A stretch of DNA of 17,765 nucleotides from Prevotellaceae bacterium (GTDB lineage Bacteria > Bacteroidota > Bacteroidia > Bacteroidales > Bacteroidaceae). The DNA lies in contig QAML01000059.1 of the NCBI GenBank assembly GCA_003150315.1, positions 1 to 17,765 of the forward strand, in the 5' to 3' direction. Shown here in pieces: positions 7,733 to 17,400 of this stretch; positions within the stretch are counted from its first letter, which is position 1, and each line of letters starts with the position of its first letter. The notes beneath the pieces are model-generated. The model was given only the letters and a program-made list of their open reading frames with translations, did no database searches and had not been told where the DNA came from. The position numbers and the translations under genes were made by a program.

Positions 7733-7765
7733 GTGGGAGTCAGAACCCTCAATTCCGACTCTCAC
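7733..7765 (-). terminator. hairpin just past the transposase stop, possible terminator
   Basis: GTGGGAGTC (7733-7741) and GACTCTCAC (7757-7765) pair at eight of nine positions around a 15-base loop, 12 bases after the transposase stop. There is no U-tract on the transcript side, so it may stop or stabilise transcripts only weakly, or be a structure of the IS end. Confidence 0.3.
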
Positions 7766-7777
7766 CCTGCCTCATTT

Positions 7778-9391
7778 TCAGGCCATTACCAAATTTTGCG
7801 CAGACTCCACCCGTAAACGGCGATTGTGTCGAAAAAGTTTACCAAAATTATATGCCCCAATTTTAAACAGGATGAACTGTCTTGAACGCAGTTTCCCAAA
7901 CACTGGTATTTCATCAATGTGGTATTTTCTACGCAGTACAGAAGGAATCCCCTCTATTGCATTACACAACCGAGTCAGTTCGATGTACTTTGCAGTGGAT
8001 AACTTTTCCGAATATCGTGCTCTGGATACCATGCTGGCTGAGGCGTGAACCGCATAGTTCTTTTTCTGTGGCTTGCTTTTGCAATCGTTTTTGTGTGGAC
8101 AGTCCTCACAGCAGTCTTTTGGAAAAAGCGCACGGCACATGCCTGTTTTAGGATAATACGTTGTTTTGAGTGGAACATACCCCATTGGACAGATCAGCAT
8201 CTTTGTTCCATCTTCTGAAAATTGAAATTCGGCATAGAACTTATCAACTGGTTTTCCGGTAAGTGCGGTTGTTATCAGCTCAGTGTTTTTACGCTCTGCA
8301 AGCCTCTGGTTTTCCTGGCTTCCATATGCTCCGTCGGTGATCATGATCTCCGGCTCTGCGTTATCTGGTCTGTTTTCCAGATACTCTTTGCAAAAAGCAC
8401 TGTCGCTGTGAATGTTCTCTTCAAAACTGACTCTGGTAATAAGGCTGTCTCCGGCTTCTCCGACGGTTTCTACTACATTACCGATATAGCCTTTGTGGGA
8501 CTTCCCTGCTTTGCTCCGATAGGTCGCATCAGGATCGGATGGATTCTGCAGACTCGAGGAACGGATTTCCTTCTTGTCACAGGCATGAAGATTCCCTTCC
8601 TCATCAACCGTGCCCTGTTCTCTGAGAACCCGGAGCAGAAGCTGGTGTTCTGAAAAACTATACCAGAGTTCATCAGACATGAGGTCTTTTACTGCCTGTG
8701 CTTCCCGAAGGACTTTTTCCAGGCGTGGTGACACATCTTCTGTTTTACAGTAATAGATCATCTGATTGTGGTCATCAGCATCAAGATAATGGCGAAGCCC
8801 GGAATTGATCAGTTCGTCATGCCCGAGTCGGTGAATTAGACAAACAGCATTTGCAGTGGTCTGATAGATGATTTCCAGACGTGACATACGCTTGCATCTG
8901 GAAGCAATCATCAGACTATCCATACGTTTTACGTTTGAATGGAGATTCATGTATCTTGCATAGATATCTGCGAGATGCAGCATTTCTTCCTCAAGAAGGT
9001 TTGTGCCAGTCTCCATTTCGTAGTTATAAAGCCTTTCTCTGAAACGGCTGAATGTCCGGTCACTGACTGGCTGTTCAGCAAGATGTGTCGTATGCAGAGC
9101 ATACTGGTAGCGCACATCACAGCAGATGGATTCGACCAGTTCATCGTCAGTAAGCCCGTTGTTTTCTTTCAGCATAAGGCTTCCAATGATGAAATTGATC
9201 GGTGTATTTGGCCGAGAAGCATTGTTGTTGCTATAAAGAACAGCAAAGCGTTCTTCATTGATAGCCGGGAACACAATATCAGCAAAATCTTTACACCAGG
9301 AATTCATGATTATCTTCTGCGTTCTTGGAGAAAGATTTATAAAACTATCATTCAGAGTGATCTGTTGATACTCGTTTGTTTTAAAGGACAT
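7778..9391 (-). CDS. IS1182-family DDE transposase
   Basis: A 537-residue transposase, full length for the family. The N-terminal region contains FADIVFPAINEERFAVLY-type sequence and the DRTFSRFRERL stretch typical of IS1182. Catalytic residues of the DDE fold are visible as the Asp in KRMDSLMI, the Asp in MITDGAYGS and the Glu in AIEGIPSVLRR. A cysteine cluster (CCEDCPHKNDC) precedes the last motif. The C-terminus ends in the NFGKLFRH-type helix usual in this family. An upstream in-frame GTG at 9406 exists, but the ATG at 9391 is preferred because GAGGTG lies seven bases before it. No frameshift or internal stop is present, so the enzyme may be active. It catalyses cut-and-paste or copy movement of its own element. 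Confidence 0.92.
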   Translation of the reverse strand: MSFKTNEYQQITLNDSFINLSPRTQKIIMNSWCKDFADIVFPAINEERFAVLYSNNNASRPNTPINFIIGSLMLKENNGLTDDELVESICCDVRYQYALHTTHLAEQPVSDRTFSRFRERLYNYEMETGTNLLEEEMLHLADIYARYMNLHSNVKRMDSLMIASRCKRMSRLEIIYQTTANAVCLIHRLGHDELINSGLRHYLDADDHNQMIYYCKTEDVSPRLEKVLREAQAVKDLMSDELWYSFSEHQLLLRVLREQGTVDEEGNLHACDKKEIRSSSLQNPSDPDATYRSKAGKSHKGYIGNVVETVGEAGDSLITRVSFEENIHSDSAFCKEYLENRPDNAEPEIMITDGAYGSQENQRLAERKNTELITTALTGKPVDKFYAEFQFSEDGTKMLICPMGYVPLKTTYYPKTGMCRALFPKDCCEDCPHKNDCKSKPQKKNYAVHASASMVSRARYSEKLSTAKYIELTRLCNAIEGIPSVLRRKYHIDEIPVFGKLRSRQFILFKIGAYNFGKLFRHNRRLRVESAQNLVMA

Positions 9392-9400
9392 ATCGGTACA

Positions 9401-9441
9401 CCTCACTATTGATATGTCCTAATTATACAACAATAGTGAGG
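9401..9441 (-). promoter_or_regulatory. inverted repeat sequestering the transposase ribosome binding site
   Basis: Perfect 11-base arms (9401-9411 CCTCACTATTG and 9431-9441 CAATAGTGAGG) enclose a 19-base loop. The arm nearer the gene contains the GAGG of the Shine-Dalgarno sequence. A transcript entering from outside would fold it into a stem. A transcript begun at the promoter in the loop would lack the far arm and stay open for translation. Confidence 0.6.
9422..9427 (-). promoter_or_regulatory. promoter -10 box of the transposase
   Basis: Reads TATAAT on the minus strand, a perfect -10 box, within the loop of the 9401-9441 inverted repeat. No good -35 hexamer is seen 16-18 bases upstream. 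Transcription would begin near 9415, still inside the loop. Confidence 0.5.
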
Positions 9442-9458
9442 ATTATGGTAGATAGGTG

Positions 9459-9476
9459 CTTTTGACACCTAAATCA
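9459..9476 (-). repeat. IS1182-family element, right inverted repeat
   Basis: Its reverse complement matches 7657-7674 at 15 of 18 bases. The plus strand shows CTTTTGACAC at its inner part. Confidence 0.6.
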
Positions 9477-9542
9477 ATCTTGAGACTTCAAAAAAAGAGG
9501 ACTTAAAACCAGAACCCGGTGTATAACTGTTCATAAAAAGAG

Positions 9543-9578
9543 CAGCAGAAAAAACTATAAACACAGTTTTTCCTGCTG
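9543..9578. repeat. 13-bp inverted repeat in decayed DNA
   Basis: CAGCAGAAAAAAC (9543-9555) pairs with GTTTTTCCTGCTG (9566-9578) at 12 of 13 positions around a 10-base loop. No U-tract is clear on either strand, so a terminator role is unproven. It may be an end of an old mobile element. The rest of the gap 9477-9631 shows nothing recognisable. Confidence 0.35.
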
Positions 9579-9631
9579 AAAATGATTATCCACAAAATAA
9601 AAAAATAAAATTCGTCATTTTTTACAATGAC

Positions 9632-9835
9632 TTATGCATACCTCTGAACAGCAACCAAGCATCCGATGTTGCATTCTTCCAAATTATGTAACCTTTTTGA
9701 TATTATCAGGCTAATCGCGCATTTATCATCGGACGGATCAAGATCATCTTTCCAAAGATCCTCTGTGATCTGTCTGAACTCTCAGTTATTGAGAAGCTGT
9801 CCGGTGCCGTTCACAGCTCCTTCCCGGTAGATCAT
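9632..9835 (-). pseudogene. decayed short ORF of unknown origin with in-frame TGA
   Basis: From the ATG at 9835 one reading frame gives 17 codons, a TGA at 9784-9782, then 49 more sense codons before TAA. The two parts, ending GTGQLLNN and beginning EFRQITEDLWKDD, have the polar helical composition of real protein, and GC content is higher than in the flanks. The simplest reading is a broken gene fragment. I do not recognise the family. It lies between the IS element and the integrase remnant. The stretch 9836-9970 beyond it holds nothing I can name. Confidence 0.35.
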
Positions 9836-9970
9836 TTCCAAGAAAAAAATTAAAGTCAAAAGGACGTTCACATTTTAGAAATAAGAAAGCTGCCTTGTAA
9901 ATAAAAACACTGTCACATTTAAGCTTTATTTAAGTGCGCCTTTTTGGTGAATTTTCTAACTGGTTGAGGA

Positions 9971-10912
9971 TTAATCCTGCATTTTTGCGGTAAACCATAG
10001 TATATAATCAGAATAAAATCTGACGATTTTCCTTAAGTTGACGGTAAATTGACCACATTGAGGTCTGACCCTAGAGTCTTTCTGCCAAATCCCTTTGACA
10101 GTCTTCGATACGGAATACGGAGCCTTTACTGTTACGAAAACCTCAGGAATATCGCATTTAGGACGCCAGTCGAGGATATAATCAGCAAGGGCGTTCAAGG
10201 TGGCACCGTTCAGTTCAGATACGATTGGCGTATGAGTTTTTGACTGCACTACTGACACTTTGTGATTGTGCCAGTCTATATCTGATAACTTAATGCCTAT
10301 GATGTCGATTCCGCGAAGCCCTGTGCAGTATGCAACAAGTATAATCGCAAGATTCCTCTTTCCAATGGTGCTAGCTGTATCAGCTGCCTGGGCTATTCCC
10401 GAAATCTCTTCTTCAGAATAGGCCGGGATAATACGTCAGTGATCATTTTTCAGCTTCAGAAGAGTATAATCACGGTGCAGGCAATCATTCCCATGAGCCC
10501 GAAGGTATTCCGTGGCGTACTTTACACACCTTAACGTACGTCCGGTACTGTCTCCGTTCGAAGCCGGTACTTCGTCAATCAGAAATGACATGACTATAGT
10601 ATCATCAATGAATTGTGGCTTTATCCCGATCTGTTCAGCGTACCACAAAAAATGTCTGGTGGGAGCCCGGAGATCGTTTTTTGTTGCAGGACTGACAGGG
10701 TAACTGTCAAGTATCATTTCAACAAGGTTGTTTGTCTCGTTGGATACAATGTACTTGAGCGGATGAGATTTAGTGCTCGAAAAATCAACGATGCCTCTTT
10801 CCGCAAGCGAAGACAGCATACGCATAACGCGCAGTTGGAATCGATGATATTCCCTGCATATCTCACCAGAAGAGCACCTTGTATCAAGATTGTCCTTGTA
10901 GGAATCCATCAA
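9971..10912 (-). pseudogene. tyrosine recombinase / phage-type integrase pseudogene
   Basis: Two consecutive parts in the same frame, separated by one TGA at 10438-10436. The upstream part (from the TTG/ATG near 10912) is a core-binding-type helical domain. Reading on through the TGA gives RIIPAYSEEEISGIA and then AYCTGLRGIDIIGIKLSDIDW, which holds the first catalytic Arg of tyrosine recombinases, and later LNGATLNALADYIL with a VFVTVKAPY stretch. The TGA probably arose from CGA. After about codon 285 the homology-like sequence stops, so the HxxR box and the catalytic Tyr are missing. The N-terminus also looks short, because an in-frame TAA lies just upstream. The protein cannot be an active recombinase. 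It is probably left from a mobile element that once brought in neighbouring genes (inference). Confidence 0.72.
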
Positions 10913-10944
10913 CTCTGGACTGTATGAGAAGTCTTAGTATCTTA

Positions 10945-11820
10945 TTATTTCTGTTCTTCCGTTCCACACCACATGGCAGAATACAAGAGTTTCAAATAAT
11001 CATGAAGATTCTTTTTCCAATTTATATATTCCTGGAAATCTTCATCCCATTGACCGCTATTCATTTTCTGCAGACATGTAGCTGCTTCTTTTTTTCCGGA
11101 AAACAATTTTTCGAGCAATTTCTCCTGTGAACAGGTTATAATCTTTCTATAATCCGGAAACTCCCTCAACTTCAACAAATATTTTCCACACGGAGAATTG
11201 CCATGCATATCATGTATACTCAATTTCTCTCGTTTACTCAACTCCATTTCTTCCATAGTCAGAGGAAGAAATGGAGGAAACAATACTTCCTGCTCATCCC
11301 ACTTCGCATACTCCGCTCCCAAAGCCTGCTGATAATCTACATAAAGACTATTTTCTGAAGTTTCAATTTCCAGAAGAATTATCTGATTCTTTTTAGAAAA
11401 ATCTGATTCAAAACCTCCCCTACTACACGAAACAAAAGACTCTGTATATCCTTTGGTATATGCACTTAAAGAAGCTTTACGATCTACTCTCCTTACTGTT
11501 GAAATAACTGACTGCTTTTCTTTATTCTGACACATTACTGCAAAAATCCCTGTGTATATAGCAAGTGTTTCTTCAAGTAGTTCAATAAATATCGGATTTA
11601 GCTGATGATGTTCCTGAAATATACGTTCCTTTTCATTTTCATAACCATCAAAGAGTAACGCATTCAATGTACGGTACGCATCTTTATCTCTCCACAATAA
11701 ATCTTTCGGGTCTTTAGAATTCTCAGAACTATTTATTATCAAAAGCTTTCCCTCTTCTGTTCTTTTTCGTATATCTCCACCATAAAATCTTAACATATCA
11801 AGTTCTTTTTTCGTTACCAC
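10945..11820 (-). CDS. ADP-ribosyltransferase-like protein, soluble paralogue
   Basis: A 291-residue protein clearly related to the domain at residues 20-310 of the gene just upstream. Shared landmarks are AY..LN.LLFD near 48-58, STVRR with Arg110, ESFVSCS at 127-133, EQEVLFPPF at 176-184, GKYL at 212-215 and a final WKKNL..YLKLLYS. Arg, S-x-S and E-x-E spaced this way match the R-S-E class of ADP-ribosyltransferases, which move ADP-ribose from NAD+ to a target. It lacks the transmembrane hairpin of its paralogue, so it should be cytoplasmic. It starts with GTG; AGAAGGGA lies about 11 bases upstream and alignment with the paralogue supports this start. It is the last gene of the cassette, 89 bases after the previous stop. 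An ART fold that has lost activity is the main alternative. Confidence 0.55.
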   Translation of the reverse strand: MVTKKELDMLRFYGGDIRKRTEEGKLLIINSSENSKDPKDLLWRDKDAYRTLNALLFDGYENEKERIFQEHHQLNPIFIELLEETLAIYTGIFAVMCQNKEKQSVISTVRRVDRKASLSAYTKGYTESFVSCSRGGFESDFSKKNQIILLEIETSENSLYVDYQQALGAEYAKWDEQEVLFPPFLPLTMEEMELSKREKLSIHDMHGNSPCGKYLLKLREFPDYRKIITCSQEKLLEKLFSGKKEAATCLQKMNSGQWDEDFQEYINWKKNLHDYLKLLYSAMWCGTEEQK

Positions 11821-11909
11821 GCTATCACATTTCCCTTCTACACCTAATAATATGCCAAACTCTGGATTACTGATTTTCCAACTATCTGACTAAAAGAACT
11901 CCACAATAA

Positions 11910-13319
11910 TCATTTCTTCCATTCAGATTTTTCTTCCATGTTTTTTTCCCATTTATGCATATTGTTAATCCTGTTTTCTGTATACTGTTTGCAGAGTTCA
12001 TTATCTAAAATCGAAATATCCAGCATTCTTTGAATATACTCATTTAGTCTCTCTGGATCCTTTACTTTTTCAAATTCCCATTTCATTCTCAGTTCATCAT
12101 ATTGCAAAAATATACTTGTTCTCTGATGCAATTTATCTGTCAATGAAAAGACCTTTGATATCCCTGCCTGAAACGCAACTATACCAAGTGCACATATGGC
12201 CATTATTTTAAACCGTTCAGGATGATACTCTATCGCATTAAATGCCAGAAATATTCCTGCTAAAACTCCAAAAAATATCTCTGTCCCAAAAATCCACTGT
12301 ACTCTGTTTTCGTACATTTCTCGTTTTTTATTTGCATTACTAATCTGGTCCTTCAGTTCATTTCTAAACATACACTCCCGACCTTTAAAGCTCATAATCT
12401 CCCACTTGATAACAGAATAACATTTTCTTATATACAACTGAAGATTCTTTTTCCATTCAAGATAATACTTAATATTATCAATATTTTTCACATTATAATT
12501 ATTCCTTCTGACCTGTTCCCAGACAGCTTTCGCATTCTCAATTGAAGAAGGGTCTAAAATCATTTTTCTAAGTTCTGTCAGCTCATCTCTTATTTTTTCA
12601 GTCAATACAGTGGGAGATATCTTTGAATCCTTAAATACAACCAGATATTTTCCATAAGGCGGCTTATTCCTGATTCCCCGCATTATTCTTTCATCCGGTG
12701 TCAATTCCATTCTTTTTAATTCAAGATTCATAAATGGCGGAAAAAGAATTTCTCTTTCATCTGGATACTTACTCATTTCTCCTAATACCTCATTTATATC
12801 CAGATACTCTATACTTTGATCAACCTTAAACTCAAAAAATGTCAGATCCTCTTTTTCCTGAAATAAATTCACCTGTTTCTTCTCGTTCAATGTTGCCGAC
12901 AGAAATGATTCATTAAACTTATGGGTCTTCATGTGAAGATATGTGTAACGTCTGTCATCCCGATACGTATATGCCGTTCTTTTTTTAATCAGATATGTAT
13001 ACTTGCAGATTGCTGAATATAAATTACAATATACATCCAAAAGCTCATTCATATTATTCAGAATGTCCGGATCCATCCATCTTCCTTCTGCTGATAATCG
13101 AACCTGCTCACTGCCAATGTCATCAAACATCAACATATTAATTACTTCATAGGCATTTTCTATAGCGTAGAATTTTTCTAAATGCTTCTCGTTATCCGAT
13201 AACACAATATTCTTTCCGGCATTTTGATAATACAGCAAACTACGAATCTCTTTTGCTGAAAATATATCTCTATATGTTCCATTATCCGCTTTTTTTCTTC
13301 CTATACGCTCCAAGCTCAT
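11910..13319 (-). CDS. ADP-ribosyltransferase-like domain fused to two-helix membrane domain
   Basis: A 469-residue protein. Residues about 40-230 look like an R-S-E ADP-ribosyltransferase: YTYRDDRR with Arg120, FNESFLSATL with Ser141, and SKYPDEREILFPPF with Glu188/Glu190. Residues 245-340 are helical and include EWKKNLQLYIRKCYS, also present in the downstream paralogue. Two hydrophobic helices follow (about 342-363 and 371-393) with a short polar turn, then an amphipathic C-terminal tail of about 75 residues. The hairpin plus helices recalls the SLATT-type two-helix domains predicted to make membrane pores in conflict systems, but I see no diagnostic motif. GAGGG nine bases before the ATG fixes the start. 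The gene follows the XRE regulator by 38 bases. Possible roles are a membrane-anchored toxin, or a sensor domain gating a pore (both inference). Confidence 0.6.
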   Translation of the reverse strand: MSLERIGRKKADNGTYRDIFSAKEIRSLLYYQNAGKNIVLSDNEKHLEKFYAIENAYEVINMLMFDDIGSEQVRLSAEGRWMDPDILNNMNELLDVYCNLYSAICKYTYLIKKRTAYTYRDDRRYTYLHMKTHKFNESFLSATLNEKKQVNLFQEKEDLTFFEFKVDQSIEYLDINEVLGEMSKYPDEREILFPPFMNLELKRMELTPDERIMRGIRNKPPYGKYLVVFKDSKISPTVLTEKIRDELTELRKMILDPSSIENAKAVWEQVRRNNYNVKNIDNIKYYLEWKKNLQLYIRKCYSVIKWEIMSFKGRECMFRNELKDQISNANKKREMYENRVQWIFGTEIFFGVLAGIFLAFNAIEYHPERFKIMAICALGIVAFQAGISKVFSLTDKLHQRTSIFLQYDELRMKWEFEKVKDPERLNEYIQRMLDISILDNELCKQYTENRINNMHKWEKNMEEKSEWKK

Positions 13320-13357
13320 CTTTTCTTACCCTCACACATTTCTTCGAACTATACCAG

Positions 13358-14377
13358 CTAATTTTCCTCCCGCTGTATCATAAAGGCTCCATCATCATCT
13401 TCTTTTGTTAAAGATACTACATATGACATATCTGCACATTCCTTAATCAATCCCTTCATTCGCAGCTTCTCTTTCATATTCAGTTTTAATATTCCCTGCA
13501 TACTTTCATATAACATATAATATTCTTCTGGCTGTTGTTGTAGAATTTTGTCAATTTCATCCTGCCATTCCGGGTAAGTACATCTCAGATTTTGGAGCTT
13601 TTTTCTCGAAATCAAAGTGTCCTTATTTGTAAATTGTAAAGTTGGCGCAATCGCATTATGCATTTCTTTATCAATCTTCTTACGTGACAAAAACATCTTA
13701 TGAACAACAGGTGTTCTGTCTTCTCCTGATGAAAAAGTAAGAACAAGCCCTATTCTGCATGCCATATCTATCGTCTGGAAAGGCCTGAACCGGAATGCTA
13801 TAAAACACATTTCACTTATCATATTATTAATCAGAATACAATACATGGATTTTTGCTTTTTGGAAATAATAACCTGTCCCTGATATTTCTTTGCAACATT
13901 CTGTTCTGTATGATTTTTCTCACCCGTCCATAATATGAACTCAGCACGGCATATTCCCTCTGAAGATCTGTTCAACGACAGTTTCCCCTTAAGCCATTTA
14001 TCCTCCATTTCACCTGTACTATGAAAAAGCGTATAATATTCTCCTAATATGCCTTTAAACTCTTCATCATCTGCATTTGTAATAAATCTGTTATTTAACG
14101 GAAACACTACTGTATTTTCATTCACTGATCCATTGATCAGATAATCCGTACCAACCTCCAGGACATCTGCAAATGCCATCAACTGATATAATGTGATTTT
14201 ACATTTTCCGCTTTTTAATTTTGAAATTTCCGGCTGCTGAATAGAATATCCTTTTCTCTGACATAACCTTACCATATCCACCTGTGAAATCCGTTGTTTT
14301 TTCATCAATTCTTCTACTCTTATCCATATCTGATCCAGACATATAAGTTTATCTTTTACTTTTTCGGATTTATCCAT
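13358..14377 (-). CDS. XRE-family transcriptional regulator with C-terminal sensor-like domain
   Basis: A 339-residue protein. Residues about 20-81 are a helix-turn-helix of the Cro/CI (XRE) type, with RISQVDMVRLC as the first helices and QQPEISKLKSGKCKIT as the recognition helix and turn. The remaining 250 residues form a mixed alpha/beta domain containing FRFRPFQTIDMACRIG and VVHKMFLSRK, a pattern I associate with clostridial XRE regulators of unknown ligand. A TTG at 14395 extends the frame, but the ATG at 14377 is preferred because AGGGGG lies immediately upstream. The gene is placed between the HD-ATPase and the ADP-ribosyltransferase-like genes, in the same direction, so it probably controls this cassette, perhaps from a promoter in the 103-base gap before it. 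No membrane segment is present. Confidence 0.8.
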   Translation of the reverse strand: MDKSEKVKDKLICLDQIWIRVEELMKKQRISQVDMVRLCQRKGYSIQQPEISKLKSGKCKITLYQLMAFADVLEVGTDYLINGSVNENTVVFPLNNRFITNADDEEFKGILGEYYTLFHSTGEMEDKWLKGKLSLNRSSEGICRAEFILWTGEKNHTEQNVAKKYQGQVIISKKQKSMYCILINNMISEMCFIAFRFRPFQTIDMACRIGLVLTFSSGEDRTPVVHKMFLSRKKIDKEMHNAIAPTLQFTNKDTLISRKKLQNLRCTYPEWQDEIDKILQQQPEEYYMLYESMQGILKLNMKEKLRMKGLIKECADMSYVVSLTKEDDDGAFMIQREEN

Positions 14378-14498
14378 ACTCCCCCCTGATTCCAAATTAA
14401 TTCTTTAAATTTCACTCATATATGCACAACCTTATTGCATTATTTTTAGTGATTAATATTCTCATATAACCGTTTCTGTCCAGTCATACCCTTTTCTT

Positions 14499-17400
14499 TC
14501 ATTTGCAACAATCTATATATGCCTTCAGAAACTCTTTACATAATTCTTTGTACTGTTGTGTAATAGCACCTCTCTGCTGAAAACTCTTTTTATTTACACC
14601 ATGCCTCATGGTCCACTGCACTGCCCGCTCCCATGCCGGGTTATTTAACACATAATCCCAAAAGTTCTGCTCCCTCTCTATTCCGTTATTTTCTGTATCT
14701 ATATCAGGAATATTAATCTTAATAAACCATTTTTTCATCACTCCGTAAATATCTACATTAAATGGAAACAGTATTACTTTATGATTTTCGAGATACTCTT
14801 CTGTTAAATCATTGTTAAGCGGAGCTTTCCTGACATATAATTCTGAAAATTTTCTGTCATATTCCTTACCCACCACAATATAATATTTTTCTTGTTTTAT
14901 TGCCATAAGCAAGATTTCTCTTAAATCGTTTTGTTCTTCTGTGTCAGTATTCTGTTCCTTTTTCAAGTTGTATCCTGGATCATACACTGACAGAACCATG
15001 TCTTCCTGATCAATACTTTGAATTTTAAACAATTCTCTATTAACACTCTTTTTCTCTATGAATTCTTCAAGAATATTGACCAGAATCGGATCGGTAATAA
15101 TATAATTCGGATCTGCTTTCGTTTTTACAGTTTTCTTTAAATAATTTTCTGTTTTTTCTCTTATATTCAGCCCATATTTACTGGTTTTTTCCACTTCTTC
15201 AGAAGCTTCTTCATTCATTATGGAAACAATATCCAAAATTTTTTCAGCTTTACTCTGAAGATCAGTCCTGTTAACCTTCCATACAATCATTTTATCTTCT
15301 GATGAAAACCATTCGTATACATCATTGAAAGTAACATGGACACTATCCTCCAGCTTATATTTCTTTGTATCTTTTTTCAAATGCTGCATAAAATATGTTG
15401 TGTCTGCCCATACATTTTGTTCACAAATATACGCTACATCCGAATTTTTCCCAAAATAAAGAACCCCCATTAATAATAAATATGGACTCCTGGAATTTTT
15501 CACTACATCAGACAACTGATTTTTAAGTCCAAGTTTCTTTATATGTTTTGCTACAATCTCCACATATAATTTAAAGCATTTCCATGCCAGTTCCTCAAAC
15601 CTGCCATTCATTTTCTCAGTAAAATGACTTCTACTTATCAATAGACAATCAGAGGCATTCATTCCCATAATATCCATACTCACCGGAATATATCTGGATA
15701 TCAGATTGTCTTCCTTTCTATTTTTAATAGTTTTATTCCTTACCAGAACACCCTTATAACAGAACTTATCGCTTATCATCTGATCAGAAAACAATTCTGC
15801 ATCATTTTCCATTTGAACAAAAACTTGTTCATCTCTCATCCAGAAACAAGCCTCACTCATGTCATTCTTTAAGATATAATCTATATTACTACCAGTGTCT
15901 CTTAATATAGTCCCGGAATCCTTATCAAGAAATTGCTGCACATAAGAATCAACTACTTCACCGGATTCAGATTTGGATAACTTTTTCGATATTATTGCCA
16001 CACGAACAGGAATAAAACTATTCGGAATCACCTCACCAATATATCTTGTGAGACATTTTTTTATATCCCGTAATATTCCATCATAATCAAAAACTCCATT
16101 ACCTGTATTTAAAATACTCTCATAATGTCCTGATTCCTGAAGTTTACTCAAGAAATCCGCCCAGTCAACATCCAATATCAGTTCTGTACCAACCCGATTA
16201 TCTGATAAGAAAACATAATTAATCTTTCCCAGCTGTCTGGGTGAATACAACTGAATATCCAATCCATGTTTCTCATTCATGCCTCTTGTTATAATTCTGA
16301 TCCGGTTTGTCATCATAAAACCAGACTGAATACCTATCCCAAAACTACCTGTTGGCTGCATCCATATCGGCATACGTCCTATCTCTTCAAAGTATTTCTT
16401 ACGTCCGCTCCATCCGGTTCCAATCACAGCCAAAGCCTTAAGGCATTCTTCATCCATACCTACACCTGAATCAATAATATGGACCCTCAATACTTCAGAA
16501 CAAGATTTCTTTCCTACATCTGAAACGGCATATTCATCTTCCTGAACAAGCTCCACTCCAACTTTAATGGCATAGTCTTTTAAATTAACGTAATCCAGAC
16601 TAGAAAGAGTTTCATCTACATGTCCATTTTCATCAGCAGTAAAAACATGCATATTTTCTTCTTGTTTCCATTTCAACCATAACATCAGCTTCGTAGCATC
16701 CATAGCATTCTGTATATATTCTCGCAGAAATACCAATTGTTCTTCATACAGCTTATCACCGATAAGGACACTCATAAAACGTTTGTTATCAACTTCGAAA
16801 CGCGCCTTTCCAAAACTCTCGTATTTTTCACCATTCAGATAAATCTCAAGATTACAATAATTGAATGTGCATCCTTCCATTTCTTTCGGTGCCACACGAT
16901 TCCAGTTAGAAGTAATATTCCCGATATCCTCTCTAATATACTGAAACCACTGATCCATAATTTTGCACACTTCATAATCAGTAGTATACGCTTTTGCCTG
17001 AATCTTTCGCTCTGTGACAAGAAAATGTGAGATGGATAAATGTTTCTGCAAATGTTTCATACTTGTTTTTGGCAATGCCCCAAAATGCTGCAGAAGCATA
17101 CTATCAAACCGGTTATTATCCAGGTCCAGCAAATCTCCAATACGAAGCAGTAACGCTATAAACTGCGGATGTATTCTTTCAGTTCCAAACCCAATCGTCT
17201 CCTTAGGCAGTTCCGAAAAAATATAATCCAGATCTTTACCATGAGAATATACTACTTTTCCAAGTAAATTATAAAGACGGTTTTCAGCGACTTCTATACC
17301 TATAGTTTTAGACAGATTCTCAAAAAACTTTTTACTACGTTCCTCATGATGGCATCTAATATAATCTGCCGTAATCATCATCACATTTTTCTTAACAACA

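Larger units (their letters stand above)
7657..9476 (-). mobile_element. IS1182-family insertion sequence
   Basis: About 1.82 kb, the usual size for this family, with a single full-length transposase gene and imperfect 18-bp inverted ends (15/18, identical over GTGTCAAAAG). No clear target duplication is visible at either border, so the outermost bases are uncertain to a few positions. The element appears intact and has a regulatory hairpin in front of the transposase. It separates the GIY-YIG unit from the decayed integrase region. Confidence 0.75.

Noticed and set aside
8222..8653. Plus-strand ORFs of 143 and 157 codons within the transposase gene (also 8939-9412)
   Set aside because: Antisense to conserved DDE transposase sequence; long open frames arise from its codon bias.
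7657..9476. Target-site duplication of the IS1182 element
   Set aside because: Flanks TTTGA and CTAAAT do not match convincingly; none is claimed.
10436..10438. TGA in the integrase as selenocysteine or other recoding
   Set aside because: No selenocysteine-insertion-like hairpin was seen just after it, the family uses no such residue, and the C-terminal catalytic part is lost anyway.
14396..14498. Promoter in the gap before the XRE gene
   Set aside because: TTGTGC followed by TAAAGA about 16 bases on is too weak to call in such AT-rich DNA, although a promoter there would make sense.
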